From Dolomedes plantarius (taxonomy: Eukaryota; Arthropoda; Arachnida; Araneae; Dolomedidae): a stretch of DNA of 64,000 bases. A program made the position numbers and the translations under genes. The stretch spans positions 66,677,577-66,741,576 of the forward strand of contig OU015497.1 of assembly GCA_907164885.2 (NCBI GenBank), in the 5' to 3' direction. This document shows, piece by piece, positions 46,900-56,829 of this stretch (position 1 is the stretch's first letter; each line of letters begins with the position of its first letter). The notes under the pieces are model-generated. The model searched no databases. It had not been told where the DNA came from and saw only the letters and a program-made list of their open reading frames with translations.

Positions 46900-47330
46900 G
46901 AAAATTCTATTTACATTGTCTGTCTCTGATTTTCGTAAGCTGATCGCTACGTGTTTACCAGGAAAAGTTTCGCGAGGAATAGGCAGTATTCATCTTTGTC
47001 AAGGAAAGACTTTATTTCTTCTGTCTTGTAGAGGAGACGCTCTCAACACTCCGCGAGAATGTTTGATGGATTGAATAAAATCATATTTCGGAGCACTTGG
47101 TAGGAAGGAAGGACTGGAGACAAGTTTTGGCTCTCAGTGAAGTTTCTGCCACTCACTTTTGCATTAAACTGAAGAAGGTGAATGATTGTGTGGGAAAAAG
47201 AGAAAGAAGGAAACTAATTTTTGGATTTATTGTGAAATACTGCACTTTATACCTGACGTTCACAGGAAAACGCACTTAATATCGGGATATGAGTCAGAAG
47301 GAGAGGATTTTATTCCGTGAGTTATAATTT
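46900..47330 (+). other. Possible 5' exon or promoter region
   Basis: Less AT-rich than its flanks and upstream of the 291-codon frame. An ATG at 47289 opens MSQKERILF and runs into a donor-like GTGAGT (47318). The resulting codon phase does not fit the nearest acceptors of the 47575 frame, so I cannot join them. A separate 60-codon frame (47097-47279) is unassigned. Confidence 0.25.
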
Positions 47331-47574
47331 ATGATTTTTAAGGAATGATTCATATTATTGGATATGCTTAATGTAGAGATTGAAAAATGTGTTGGGAGTA
47401 AAAAAATTGGAAAATTTTATGTACATCATGATAATTGAATTTAAACACTATAATACTGATCATTTAATCTTTAACACTAGAAAGATGGGATTTTTTTCTT
47501 ACTAAAATGAGTGAACGCAGTAATTTTGACGGTCAAAAATAAAATCAAGAATTTGAAATATTTAATTTTAAAAA

Positions 47575-48450
47575 ATGGTTACTGTCAAATGTATACTGTC
47601 AAATGTATTAACTTGTCCGAGCAGTAATCATTATTTTGAGAATAGTGAAAGTCGGGGTATTTTTGTGGCTTATAAAGAAAGTGAGCCTAGCTGGAATAAT
47701 GCGGTAATTCCAGTACAAATTTCTGAAAATAGTGCCGATACTAATGCTAGTGGTTTAGAAAATAAATCATCTGATACTTCTATTAATGCTATACCTGATA
47801 TTATTAATGCTATACCTGATATTTTAGATGATATTCACACATCTGTTAATGAAGGAAATTTAGTAGATGACGAAGTATGTGTTAAGGAAGTTCGTGAATA
47901 CTTACTAGTTGACGCCAATAAAAATGCTTTAAATGATAATAGGAACTCTCTAGGTAATGATGTTATCGTTTCAAGTTTCCAGCCGAATGAGGATGCTGTA
48001 GGCCAGGTTGAAAATATGGTTTTAAATAAAGTACATGAAAACCAGACTGAGAATCAGGATGAAAAGTTGACACAGAGTTATACCGTATGTAGTTTAGCTG
48101 ATGCTTCGGAAGTTATAGACGTAGTTTGCATTAAAACGCACGAGTACGAAAAGATTAATCTTCCCAAAACTGATGCAGTTTTAAAGAATTTAAATGATAA
48201 CGATTCTGATGTCGCAAGTTTCAAAGAGACCTTTTCGTCAAAAGAGGATAAAACTGAAGTTAAGGGGGATAAAAAACGTGAAAAAGCGCCTTCAAGTTCC
48301 AGCATTAAAACTGCTAATACTGAAGTAATGAAGTCGATAAACTATAGATCGTATAAGCACCAATATCAAAAACAGAGTCAGGTTGTTGAAAAACTTGAAA
48401 CAATCAGCGAACTAAATTGTAAAACCATCAAGAGAGGTTCCACGGAATAG
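47575..48450 (+). CDS. Unknown protein, 291 codons
   Basis: The longest frame in the window outside recognised repeats and (TA)n. ATG 47575 is six bases after an in-frame TAA, so this start or a splice acceptor (GAGCAG, ending 47624) must begin it. The protein is acidic and Asn/Ser/Asp/Val-rich through residue 230, with a short repeat DIINAIPDI (residues 74-87) and no membrane segment or signal peptide. A lysine-rich segment (KEDKTEVKGDKKREKAPSSS) and a basic Gln/Lys tail (YKHQYQKQSQVVEKLETI) follow, the last with coiled-coil character. Codons 2-11 overlap a 14-base tandem duplication (ACTGTCAAATGTAT). An AATAAA lies 80 bases after the stop (48529-48534). It looks like a disordered nuclear or scaffold protein exon, but I recognise no family; a retroelement Gag is also possible. 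Confidence 0.5.
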   Translation: MVTVKCILSNVLTCPSSNHYFENSESRGIFVAYKESEPSWNNAVIPVQISENSADTNASGLENKSSDTSINAIPDIINAIPDILDDIHTSVNEGNLVDDEVCVKEVREYLLVDANKNALNDNRNSLGNDVIVSSFQPNEDAVGQVENMVLNKVHENQTENQDEKLTQSYTVCSLADASEVIDVVCIKTHEYEKINLPKTDAVLKNLNDNDSDVASFKETFSSKEDKTEVKGDKKREKAPSSSSIKTANTEVMKSINYRSYKHQYQKQSQVVEKLETISELNCKTIKRGSTE

Positions 48451-48528
48451 ACAGACTGGTGCAGGGAAGTTGCCGCTTTCATGAACAAGTCTTGTATCAA
48501 CTTTCTTATTCGAACTCCCACCCTTCAA

Positions 48529-48534
48529 TAAAAT
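48529..48534 (+). terminator. Poly(A) signal AATAAA
   Basis: Lies about 80 bases downstream of the 47575-48450 stop codon. Confidence 0.3.
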
Positions 48535-49855
48535 CGAACCAAACTGGTTTGAAATTCCCCAGTGTATATGCTGCGAAAAACATTTTGAGAGGAAAGGGGT
48601 CAGCCACTGAAAAAACGGCATACTGTTGTTTTATGAATTTTTGAAGGGGACATGTAGTAAATAGAATAAAAAATACATACTAACTACAGATAACAACTAA
48701 CTCAATAATGTACTAACTTCACAAAACATAACACATGTGCATTATGAGTTGTGGGAGAGTAGCTACAAACAGTCAAGAAATGTCATGCTGTGCAATTGTG
48801 TTGACACTTTTCTAGGGCGCAGTTGGCTAGCCCAGTATCCGCAACTCTGCAAATCCACTGTGTGTTGGTGTCACCTGGACCCTTCGGGGTTAGTTTTGTA
48901 AAATGGGAGTGGCGTTTTTCCCCACACAACGTGTGGAAGGTTTTTTTGGCTTTGCCACCCATTATTTAAAAAATCAGACCAGCACGCGTTTTCAATTAGT
49001 TAACTGAAGCCGTTCAGACCTCAATTACCTAATTTTTATTTTCGAGGGAGGCCAGTGTAAGGTATACATAAGATTCGATTCACAAGAATCGAACATTTGA
49101 GTGAATGAATTAAGGAAGCTGCTTGAGATATGCTAATTTCGACATACGCACTTGGTATAAATACCATGCAGCTTGATTAAAGAGAAAAAGGTTTTGTTAA
49201 GATTGATAGATAAGCGAGTTAAGGGAGCTACGAGGTACACAGCTCCAGGTGTTAGCCGGCGCTAGTGCTTAGGGGGGCCCAAAGTTTACGTGGCAGAACT
49301 GCTGGTTTGACACTCTGCTGGTTTGTGAGTATGGCAAAGTGTATTTTTATTGAATGCTAATATATATTCCGTACAAGTAGTACTGTAGTAACCAAATTAC
49401 CCCCTATTAAGTTTAAGGTAATGATTACACAAGTTATGAAGTTACACAATGAGCACATAAAAAAAAACTATAGTGATTAAAGTAGATCGCGGTGTGGTCC
49501 AAAGGACAACCCAAGTTCAATCATGTTCTGATACGTGTGAGGGAGGAACAAATAATTGACAGACACAAATAACGGGTAAAAAAATAACACATTTATTCAT
49601 TATTAGGAGTATGAGAAGTTATTTTAAACAAAACGATAACAACATTTTAACTATCCCCCAAACATTATATATATATAACTTTTAAATTTATAACACGGCT
49701 AACAAAAATTCGTGAGTAAGCATTGTGACCTACATAAATATCATAACACTTATAGATTAGTTTAAATTTAAATAGTTAAAACATCAAGTTTCATCTCATG
49801 GATTAGAATGGATCCAAAATGATAAAAATTTGGCAAAGATCTCACCGACTCGATG
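48535..49855. other. Unassigned, mixed composition
   Basis: Includes a GC-richer part (48780-49060 and 49200-49330) with a CAGGTGTTAGCCGG stretch, and an AT-rich part. No coding frame over 70 codons, no repeat partner in the window. Confidence 0.45.
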
Positions 49856-50077
49856 TCACTTGACAAAAGACGCCAAGACTCCCGGTGGCACAAATCTAGA
49901 TGACGGTTGCTGAGAGTCGCGTTCTGAAGGCTGGCTATCACAGACTCCCGGTGACACAAATCTAGATGACGGTTGCTGAGCGTCGCGTTCTGAAGGCTGT
50001 CTATCACAGACTCCCGGTGACACAAATCTAGATGACGGTTGCTGAGCGTCGCGTTCTGAAGGCTGGCTATCACTCAT
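49856..50077 (-). CDS. Small ORF made of 22-residue repeats
   Basis: ATG 50077 opens a 73-codon frame consisting of three copies of a 22-residue unit (DSQPSERDAQQPSSRFVSPG plus VC), ending ASFVK-stop at 49856. The unit is encoded by a 66-bp tandem repeat whose length keeps the frame. The sequence is polar, Pro/Ser/Gln-rich and probably disordered. Upstream on the minus strand lies a GC-rich 400-base stretch, so this may be the start of a retroelement Gag or a small host gene. The next frame (49768-50073) also stays open through the repeats, so protein use is unproven. Confidence 0.35.
   Translation of the reverse strand: MSDSQPSERDAQQPSSRFVSPGVCDRQPSERDAQQPSSRFVSPGVCDSQPSERDSQQPSSRFVPPGVLASFVK
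49878..50075. repeat. 66-bp tandem repeat, three units
   Basis: Unit starts (ACTCCCGGTG) at 49878, 49944 and 50010; exactly 66 bases apart, 2-4 differences between units. Confidence 0.93.
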
Positions 50078-50089
50078 TGGCACTCACCA

Positions 50090-50517
50090 TAATAGAAACT
50101 GCCTGACGCAGTGATGTTTTAGCAGGCCTGGACGCCGGGGACCAAAACCCCTTTTAACAGATCAAATCTTCTTCGAACGGCCCTCGGTCACTCCTCTCCT
50201 CCTAAAAACCCCGCGCACCCCCCTATAAGGGTGGGAAGTTTCACTCCAAAAAAACTCCGCGTACCCTCAACAACAGCGCCTTTCCGTAAAAAGTTCCTTC
50301 CAAAATGGCGGGAAAAACACCCACCCGCGCAGTGATACAGGATGACCCAGGAACAGGTGTCCAGCCAACACCCCCTCTTTCGCTGACCCCGGCCGGGTCA
50401 GGGAGCTGGGCTAAAAATAGAACGCAAAAACGAACAGAATTGCTTAAAAATGTTGCCAAAAGTGGGGAGATTCGTGATTGAGACTGAGTCGGTGAGAAAT
50501 TTACCAGAATTTACAGA
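50090..50517 (-). promoter_or_regulatory. GC-rich leader, promoter- or LTR-like
   Basis: The most GC-rich 400 bases of the right half (CCGGCCGGGTC, CCCGCGCACC, an ATGGTGAGT donor-like site at 50090-50082), directly upstream of the repeat ORF on the minus strand. It could be a CpG-rich promoter or the LTR/leader of a retroelement. No second copy in the window, so the class is open. Confidence 0.3.
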
Positions 50518-52009
50518 CAATACATTAAAACGGCAAATTACTGTTGGATTTCTACCACGTTAATGAATACAAAGTAAAAACATAGGATATTCTAATATTA
50601 CAACAGGCCGTTATACAAATTTAAAACAAAATAGTGAATTAAATAATAGATAAAATACACTTATTCACTTAAAGAAAAGTTAAATACTTAGATTAAGACT
50701 TAAGTTTAAAGTAAACCAAAGTTAATTTTTTTTTTTTTTTTTAGAATATTCATCTCAACTTAATGTTGATGAGTAAGCAACTTCCAACTAATTAAAGAGA
50801 TAAAACTAAAAGTTACTTGCCTTGATTTGTAATTAATTAGCTAATTAATAAAGAGCACCACCACAGTACGTATGCTTATTGCTGTAAAAGCAAATTCTAT
50901 ATGTGCAACGAATTCAATAAACATTGTTTCGTGTATAAACTGTGTTTGTATCAAATTTATTTAGAGTGCCACTTCAAATTATATACACCCAAATGCTGGT
51001 AGAAGTGAGCTATACTCTATATACTTCATACCAATATATAATAAATTAGTGTATATTTAGATATATTTATATGCAGGTAGGCCGAGCTGACAACCTGGTA
51101 TGGTTTATCGGTAAAAATATATGCATGGTTTGTGCAGTCCTTTTTTCTCAACACCAATATTTCCGAAGAGCCAAAATTTCTGTTATTTGCAAAAGGGGGA
51201 AGAGACAAAAAGTAACTAACATTTTTCCGGTATTACTTTTGAGATTTTTGCCTGTTTTCTAAACTGCAGTCAAATCGACGGCTCTCGGTCTCAGTCTACA
51301 ACACATTTTCTCCCTTTCTTTACTATCAAATATAATTTTGCAAATATGTGAGAATATTTGTAGTAAAATTAGAAAACGCTATAAAATTTCAGAAGCCTGA
51401 GGATATAAATACAGACATAGCGTTCAATTGTATCCCCGAAACCGTCAAAATGACGGCAGCCGTCTTTTTAGTGTTAAGATAACTGATAATTATTGTAACT
51501 GGAAAACATTGTGCAATAAATTCTACACAGTCACATAAAGATAGCAAGAAAACATGGACGGGTCTGAAAGTCACAAACCTTGTTATCGAATTAATTAGTG
51601 AATTCCGGATATCGAATTATTTAGTGAAATCCAGATTCAGAACAAAATAAAGGTTAATGAATCACTTAAAGCACTCGTTCTCAACGACCATGCCCCCTGG
51701 GGAGGTGCGAATGATACTTAGGGGTTGGGTGGTTAGAAAAAAAATGTGAAGAATGTATTTTACTAGTGTTACATATGATTTACAGACATATAGGGCGGAA
51801 GGTCTTAATATTACCTGAAGAAGGGGGTGGGGCTAGATATAAGAGCGTTGAGAATTACTGATTTAAAAGTATCAGGTGTTGTATCGAAGGACAGGGAAAA
51901 AAATCATCTTTATAAACACCCTTGGAAGATTGGAGGACATGTTCCGTGGGTTATACTTAAGAGGAGGAAATATTTTTTAAAAATATTAGTTGTGCTCTAG
52001 CATCATTTT
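50518..52009. other. Spacer, nothing firmly recognised
   Basis: Short frames on both strands near 51030-51260 overlap each other and have no domain. GC-richer patches at 51660-51850 have no partner. Confidence 0.45.
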
Positions 52010-53390
52010 TGTATCACACGAGATCAGACAAAACGAGAGGGAAATCAAACTCTGCAAATTGAGAAATTACCAGTAGGTCACATGAAGCTGCAAAGAAGTT
52101 GTCATTTAAAAGTAAAAATTCAAAGTCCTAAAATGGTATATTTTTCAAATAAAACTTGCTATAGTATATATTTTTAAAACTTAATGAAATTTAAACATAG
52201 ATGTAAACGTGTGTTTCAATAATATTCACTCTTCAAATACAGCTTTGAATCTAATAAAAATTAGTTACCAACACAGACGTGTCATCGGGGGGGGGGGGGG
52301 GGGGGGCACGGTGGAGAGGGGCACGTGCCTCCCCAACTGAACTTGAAATAAATTAAAACGTTAATACAAGTTCAGTTAAAATCGGTAAATTGTAGAAATC
52401 TTTTATGATAGTTGGTTTTTTCCCTCTTTTTGAAACTGAACATTCCGATTATGTCTTTAGCCTAAGCATAGTTTTCAACAATGATATGATCCATAGCAAA
52501 AATTCGATGCTATATTTTTTTCTCATTTTATTTATATTACATTTATTTTTCTCATTGTATAATTTTTCTATACTACTCAAACATCATTTTTATTATTATT
52601 CAGTTACAAAAAAAATCGTAATAATTCATATTTTAAGAACAGCCCGGCAGTCAATGCGTGGAGGATGTCCCTAACTGAATTCAATTCGCCCCCCCCCCCC
52701 AACGTGCACGGGGGGCATGTGCTCCCCAACTGAACTTGAAATAAATTAAAACGTTAATAGAAGTTCGGTTAAAATCGGTAAAATGTAGAAAACTTTTATG
52801 ATAGTTATTTTTATTCCTCTTTTTAAAACTGTGAAACTGAAGATTCCGATTGTGTCTTTAGCTTAAGCATAGTTTTTAACAATGATATGATCCATAGCAA
52901 AAATTCTATGCTATATTTTTTTCTTATTTATTTTTATTACATTTATTTTTCTCATTGTATAACTTTTGAATACTACTCAAACACCAATTCTATTATTATT
53001 GAATTTAAAAAAAAAACATAAAAAAAATTCATATTTTAAGGACCACCCGGCAGTCAATGCTCGGGGGAGGGCCCTGACAGACTTCATTTTGTGCCCCCCC
53101 CCCCCACAAAAAACAAAGTTAGAAGCACGCTACGCCTATGGTTCCCAATGCTTCAGCTCGTCACAAAAGTTGTTTAAAAGATAAACAAACAATATGATCA
53201 TCAATAGCTGATGAAAAAAATATTAATGCAGGAAATTTATGTAAAGATCTTAGTGATACGGAAACATAAAAAAAAATATTTTGAGTACAAAAGAGACCAT
53301 AAAATATTGCAGTTGTTATGGTGATAAACCATACCAACAATACAGACAGATTGATTTAAGGGAGCCATAATAACATTAATATTCCTGGCA
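52010..53390. repeat. Helitron-associated repeat, copy 1 (split by hAT-like)
   Basis: 52010-52263 and 53149-53390 align in order with 53450-53695 and 53696-53900 (shared ACAAATTGAG, GAATCTAATAA, GATAAACAAACAA(T/C)ATG, ATGGTGATAAACCATA). The 869-bp hAT-like element is inserted in between. Confidence 0.75.
52272..53140. mobile_element. hAT-like non-autonomous element, internal dimer
   Basis: Flanked by an 8-base target duplication with one change, GTTACCAA (52264-52271) and GTTCCCAA (53141-53148), as hAT elements make. Ends CACAGACGTG (left) and, complemented, CATAGGCGTAGC (right), are weakly inverted. The interior is two direct copies of about 400 bases (52287-52700 and 52709-53105), each starting with a G-run (20 and 6 G) and ending with a 12-C run. 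No transposase. The copy at 53690-53700 shows the empty site. Confidence 0.65.
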
Positions 53391-53399
53391 GATATAAGT

Positions 53400-53900
53400 T
53401 TTATTTAAAATTTAGGTACAGACCAGAATCTTATAAAAAAATGCTATAAAAGTCATCAAACAAGAGGGTATAACATTCTACAAATTGAGCAATTACCGCT
53501 ATTGAACATGAAACTGCAAACAAGATATCATTTCACAATGGATATTCAGACGGTTGCCTTAAAATAATACGTTTTACAAAGAAGAGGTATTATTAACATT
53601 TTTTAATTATTGATCTGTAACATACCAAACGCATTTTTTTTAATAACCACTCTTCAAAGGCAGCTTGAATCTAATAAGACTTAGTTCCCAGCGATTCCGT
53701 TAATCTCAGTTATTGCTTTGCCGATAAACAAACAACATGCTCATCATTAGCTAATGAAAAATTATAATGCAGAAAATTTATGTAAACAATTTCTCAGGCA
53801 ATTGAAAACGCAAATGAGGACTTTGCGTAAAAAAAGAACGTGAAAAATAGTTTTGCATTTACTATGGTGATAAACCATATCCATAAAGGTATTTCAACCG
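53400..53900. repeat. Helitron-associated repeat, copy 2
   Basis: Uninterrupted partner of 52010-53390. It lies immediately downstream (minus strand) of the helicase remnant and is probably its 3' non-coding part. Confidence 0.7.
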
Positions 53901-53982
53901 TTTTTATTTTAAATAAGAGATACGTATATAATCCTGTATATCGTTGATAATATTCTTTCACTTTCTTGCTTGAAATATCAAT

Positions 53983-54186
53983 TTAGAGAGCTTCAGGATG
54001 TGCTACATTTACTGTTCTTCCATTTGGAGCTAGGATGTAGAGATTTTCATCTTTTCCAACTCTAGAACAACCCACATACAGCTAATCATGGGAGAAACAG
54101 GGTTTAAGAATATCTAGTCCAACTACTTTTAGCGATTGGCCTAGTGCCTTGTTAATGCTCATGGTGAAACTTAAACGGACAGGGAA
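53983..54186 (-). pseudogene. Helitron (Pif1-type) helicase, C-terminal exon
   Basis: The minus strand reads FPVRLSFTMSINKALGQSLK, VVGLDILKPCFSHD-stop-LYVGCSRVG, then LYILAPNGRTVNVAHPEAL and a stop. This matches the last part of the Pif1-family helicase domain of Helitrons: motif V (S-x-TINK-x-QGQ-(T/S)LK) and motif VI (QLYVA-(L/C)SR). An in-frame TAG replaces the Gln before LYV, and the Gln after ALG fits the motif. A pyrimidine tract ending TTTCTTCAG (54187 upward) directly before FPVR suggests a spliced ancestor. The remaining helicase and Rep domains are not in the window. Confidence 0.8.
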
Positions 54187-54743
54187 CTGAAGAAAAAATA
54201 AAAAGCAAATAAATTATTGAAAAATTTTGCCTTAAAACTGAGATTAAAATCAAAAGTTCAAAATTACAGAAAATGAAATCAAAAGTATGTTTTAAATTAT
54301 AGAAAGACAAAAACAAAATTAAATTACCAACTGAAAAAGTTTGCCTAAAATAAAACTGAGATTAAAATCAAAAGTGCAAAATCACAAAAATTCAAAAAAT
54401 ATCATCCGATCTTACAATCCTCCCCTGATATTTAGAAACAACATATTTAACCAACATAGCAATAAATGGCTAACTGAAAAGCATTTAACAAACACAACCC
54501 ATATTTGGCATTTTATCGCCAATTTCGCAAACAATCTAAAAAATATGCGGCACTGTGTATTGAGATTGTAATCCGCCTCCTCCCCCCCCCCCCCAACAAC
54601 ACCGCAATTTTTTACTACATTTATTTAAATAAGCAAAATATACCTATAAATCATGAATATTGTTTAGAACACAATACAATAGAATGTACTGCAATAAACT
54701 AGTTTTATTAAGTATAATGCATAACAATCACTGTGGAGATCAG
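54187..54743. other. AT-rich, with a small duplication
   Basis: Blocks near 54225-54265 and 54335-54385 (AAACTGAGATTAAAATCAAA) are duplicates; a 12-C run lies at 54584-54595. Probably intron or flank of the Helitron relic. Confidence 0.45.
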
Positions 54744-54898
54744 ACGACTTGATGATGCCGACGGAGGTGGAGGAAAAAGGCTGAACTAAATAACTGAATC
54801 TTATTCGCTGATATTTGTCCTTTTCGTCCAGCTTTCCTCACTTGTCTAATGAGGTCTGTTTCATCTTCCCTTTCATAATGTTTTGGAAGTGATAGGTT
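54744..54898 (-). pseudogene. Unassigned coding-like remnant
   Basis: The minus strand has an open run of about 52 codons ending in TGA: LSLPKHYEREDETDLIRQVR then KAGRKGQISANKIQLFSSAF and LHLRRHH. Charged and helix-prone, with balanced composition. I do not recognise the family; it may be another part of the neighbouring Helitron or an exon of a host gene. Confidence 0.25.
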
Positions 54899-55002
54899 TG
54901 GCGCTGTTTGGTTTTAGAGGGCGATTCAAGTGAGAGAAGAGCAAGCTACTCCGTGTGATAATTGTTTAGTTAATCTCTCGGTTTAAGACTGGAAAGTAGT
55001 CT

Positions 55003-55005
<3 letters not shown>

Positions 55006-55069
<64 letters not shown>
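55006..55069. repeat. (TA)n microsatellite
   Basis: Pure TA run. Confidence 0.95.
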
Positions 55070-55071
<2 letters not shown>

Positions 55072-55074
55072 ATG

Positions 55075-55292
55075 ATAATTTTGCACAAAAGTTGTGGGTA
55101 CTATATGTTTCTGGTGTACTCATTTGACGAGACCGTTACTCGGCATTCGCTGCGCAAACTAGCCGTGGAGTATCTGAAGCTGGCTCGTAACCCGAATTTT
55201 AGCTCATAACTCAAAGCAAAAAATCAGCCAACAGACAGCTTGTATCTCAAAAAGCTCGTAAGTCGGGACATTCGTAAGTCGAGGTACCACTG
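55075..55292 (-). mobile_element. pogo/Tigger-type end fragment
   Basis: Complemented from 55292 the sequence reads CAGTGGTACCTCGACTTACG, a typical Tigger/pogo terminal repeat, bounded by TA (55293-55294); AAGCTCGTAAGTCGGGAC and GGCTCGTAAC are inner repeats. The opposite end was not found; the (TA)n at 55069 probably marks the break. No coding. Confidence 0.65.
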
Positions 55293-55295
55293 TAT

Positions 55296-56300
55296 AGATT
55301 TTTTTAAAGTTAGTAGAGAAATATGTTATAATAGTATATAATATGTATATATGAGCTTACATTTTGTATATCACGTGATACGGTGAACGTAAAATATACA
55401 GAGAATATTTAGTAAACCATTTTTAACATTAGTATATAGATAAGTATACGTATATCTATCTACTAATGCTAAAAGACGTGAAGGCTTAGAATCAATATAT
55501 CACCCGAAATGCTGCACATACTTGGCATTCATAATAGACATAAAAAACATACGCAGAATTTTTTGTATAGATTTTTCAACGTTAGTATAGAGATATGAAT
55601 TTACAGTACATGTTATATGTATATAAACTTACAATCTGTATATTATACGATATTCTGAACATAAAACATACAAAAAATCTTTAGTATAGCTTTTTTAAAG
55701 TTAGTAGGGTGATATGCATATAAGCTTAGATTCAGTTTACCTCCTGATATGCTGAACGTAAAACTTGTGTTGTATATATTATTAACGTTAGTAGAGATGT
55801 ATATTATAATAGCATATGTTATGCATACATGCTTACATCCATTCTATTATTCGTTATGAATCCATTATATCATCCATGATATATTCGTTATTTCTTGAAC
55901 GTACCACATACGTAAAAATTTTAGAATTGCTCTTTTAGTTATTTTGGAGAGATATGCACATATGCTTAAATTCATTATATCACCCGATATGTTGAACGTA
56001 AAACATACCACAGAATTTTTAGAACATATTTAAAAATTTTTAAGAGATATGTTATAATAGTAGTATAAGTTATATGTATATGAGATAGCTTTTCAGTATA
56101 CTACCAGATATGCTGAATATAAAACATACGTAAAATTTTTATTTTTGAATTTTTAACGTTAGAAGCGATATATGTTATAATAGTATATTTTAAATGTATA
56201 TAAGCTTACATTGTGTATACCACCTTATATACTGGACGTAATATATACGCAGAATATTTAGTGCAGATTTTTAACATCAGTAGAGAGACATGTTATAAAT
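55296..56300. repeat. Diverged tandem repeat (about 90-150 bp units)
   Basis: About eight loosely conserved units, each with a TGAACGTAAAA(C/T)ATAC-like block (55385, 55657, 55749, 55897, 55994, 56112, 56232) followed by (A)TTTTTAACGTTAGTAGAGA and ATGTTATAATAGTATA. Unit length varies through indels. Confidence 0.75.
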
Positions 56301-56829
56301 TGCAATTTCTGCACAATAAGTCATCTCCGTCTCAGTATTAATTATAAACTTATTCCTCTATAAAAAAGATACAATGTAAATATAATAAGTATAACATGGT
56401 AAAGCTTTGACATCTATTCCAAACTAAAACACTATTTCAATCACTAATAATTAAAAGTTTGAAATATTATGGCTCCGTTCACTATACAAACTGAGTGACG
56501 CTTAAATTATAAATTAATGTTTAATAAATATGATAATGACTAATTATAAATATATGATAATAAATGAAGGATGAGGTAAGAAAAGGGAACTAATATTTAA
56601 TTTTCTTAGTTATGTCTTAATAAGTTTGATTAATGTTTCATGCATGCTACCATCCTAGAAATTTGGTAAATTCGCCTGAAATATCTAATTAAAATGCAGA
56701 TAATCGTTCGCACTTAATGGAAACGATAGTGAAGTTTTATGTATAAATGCCAAATTTTTTGCAGTGATTTGCTTCTGTCTGATAGACATAGTTCTTAACG
56801 ATAGCTCTAGCTCGAATTTTCCATGAAAG
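56301..56829. other. AT-rich spacer, nothing recognised
   Basis: No supported feature; the lost end of the DD41D relic may lie in its right part. Confidence 0.5.

Noticed and set aside
47097..47279. 60-codon frame upstream of the 291-codon ORF as a separate gene
   Set aside because: No recognised domain; it may be part of an untranslated or differently framed exon.
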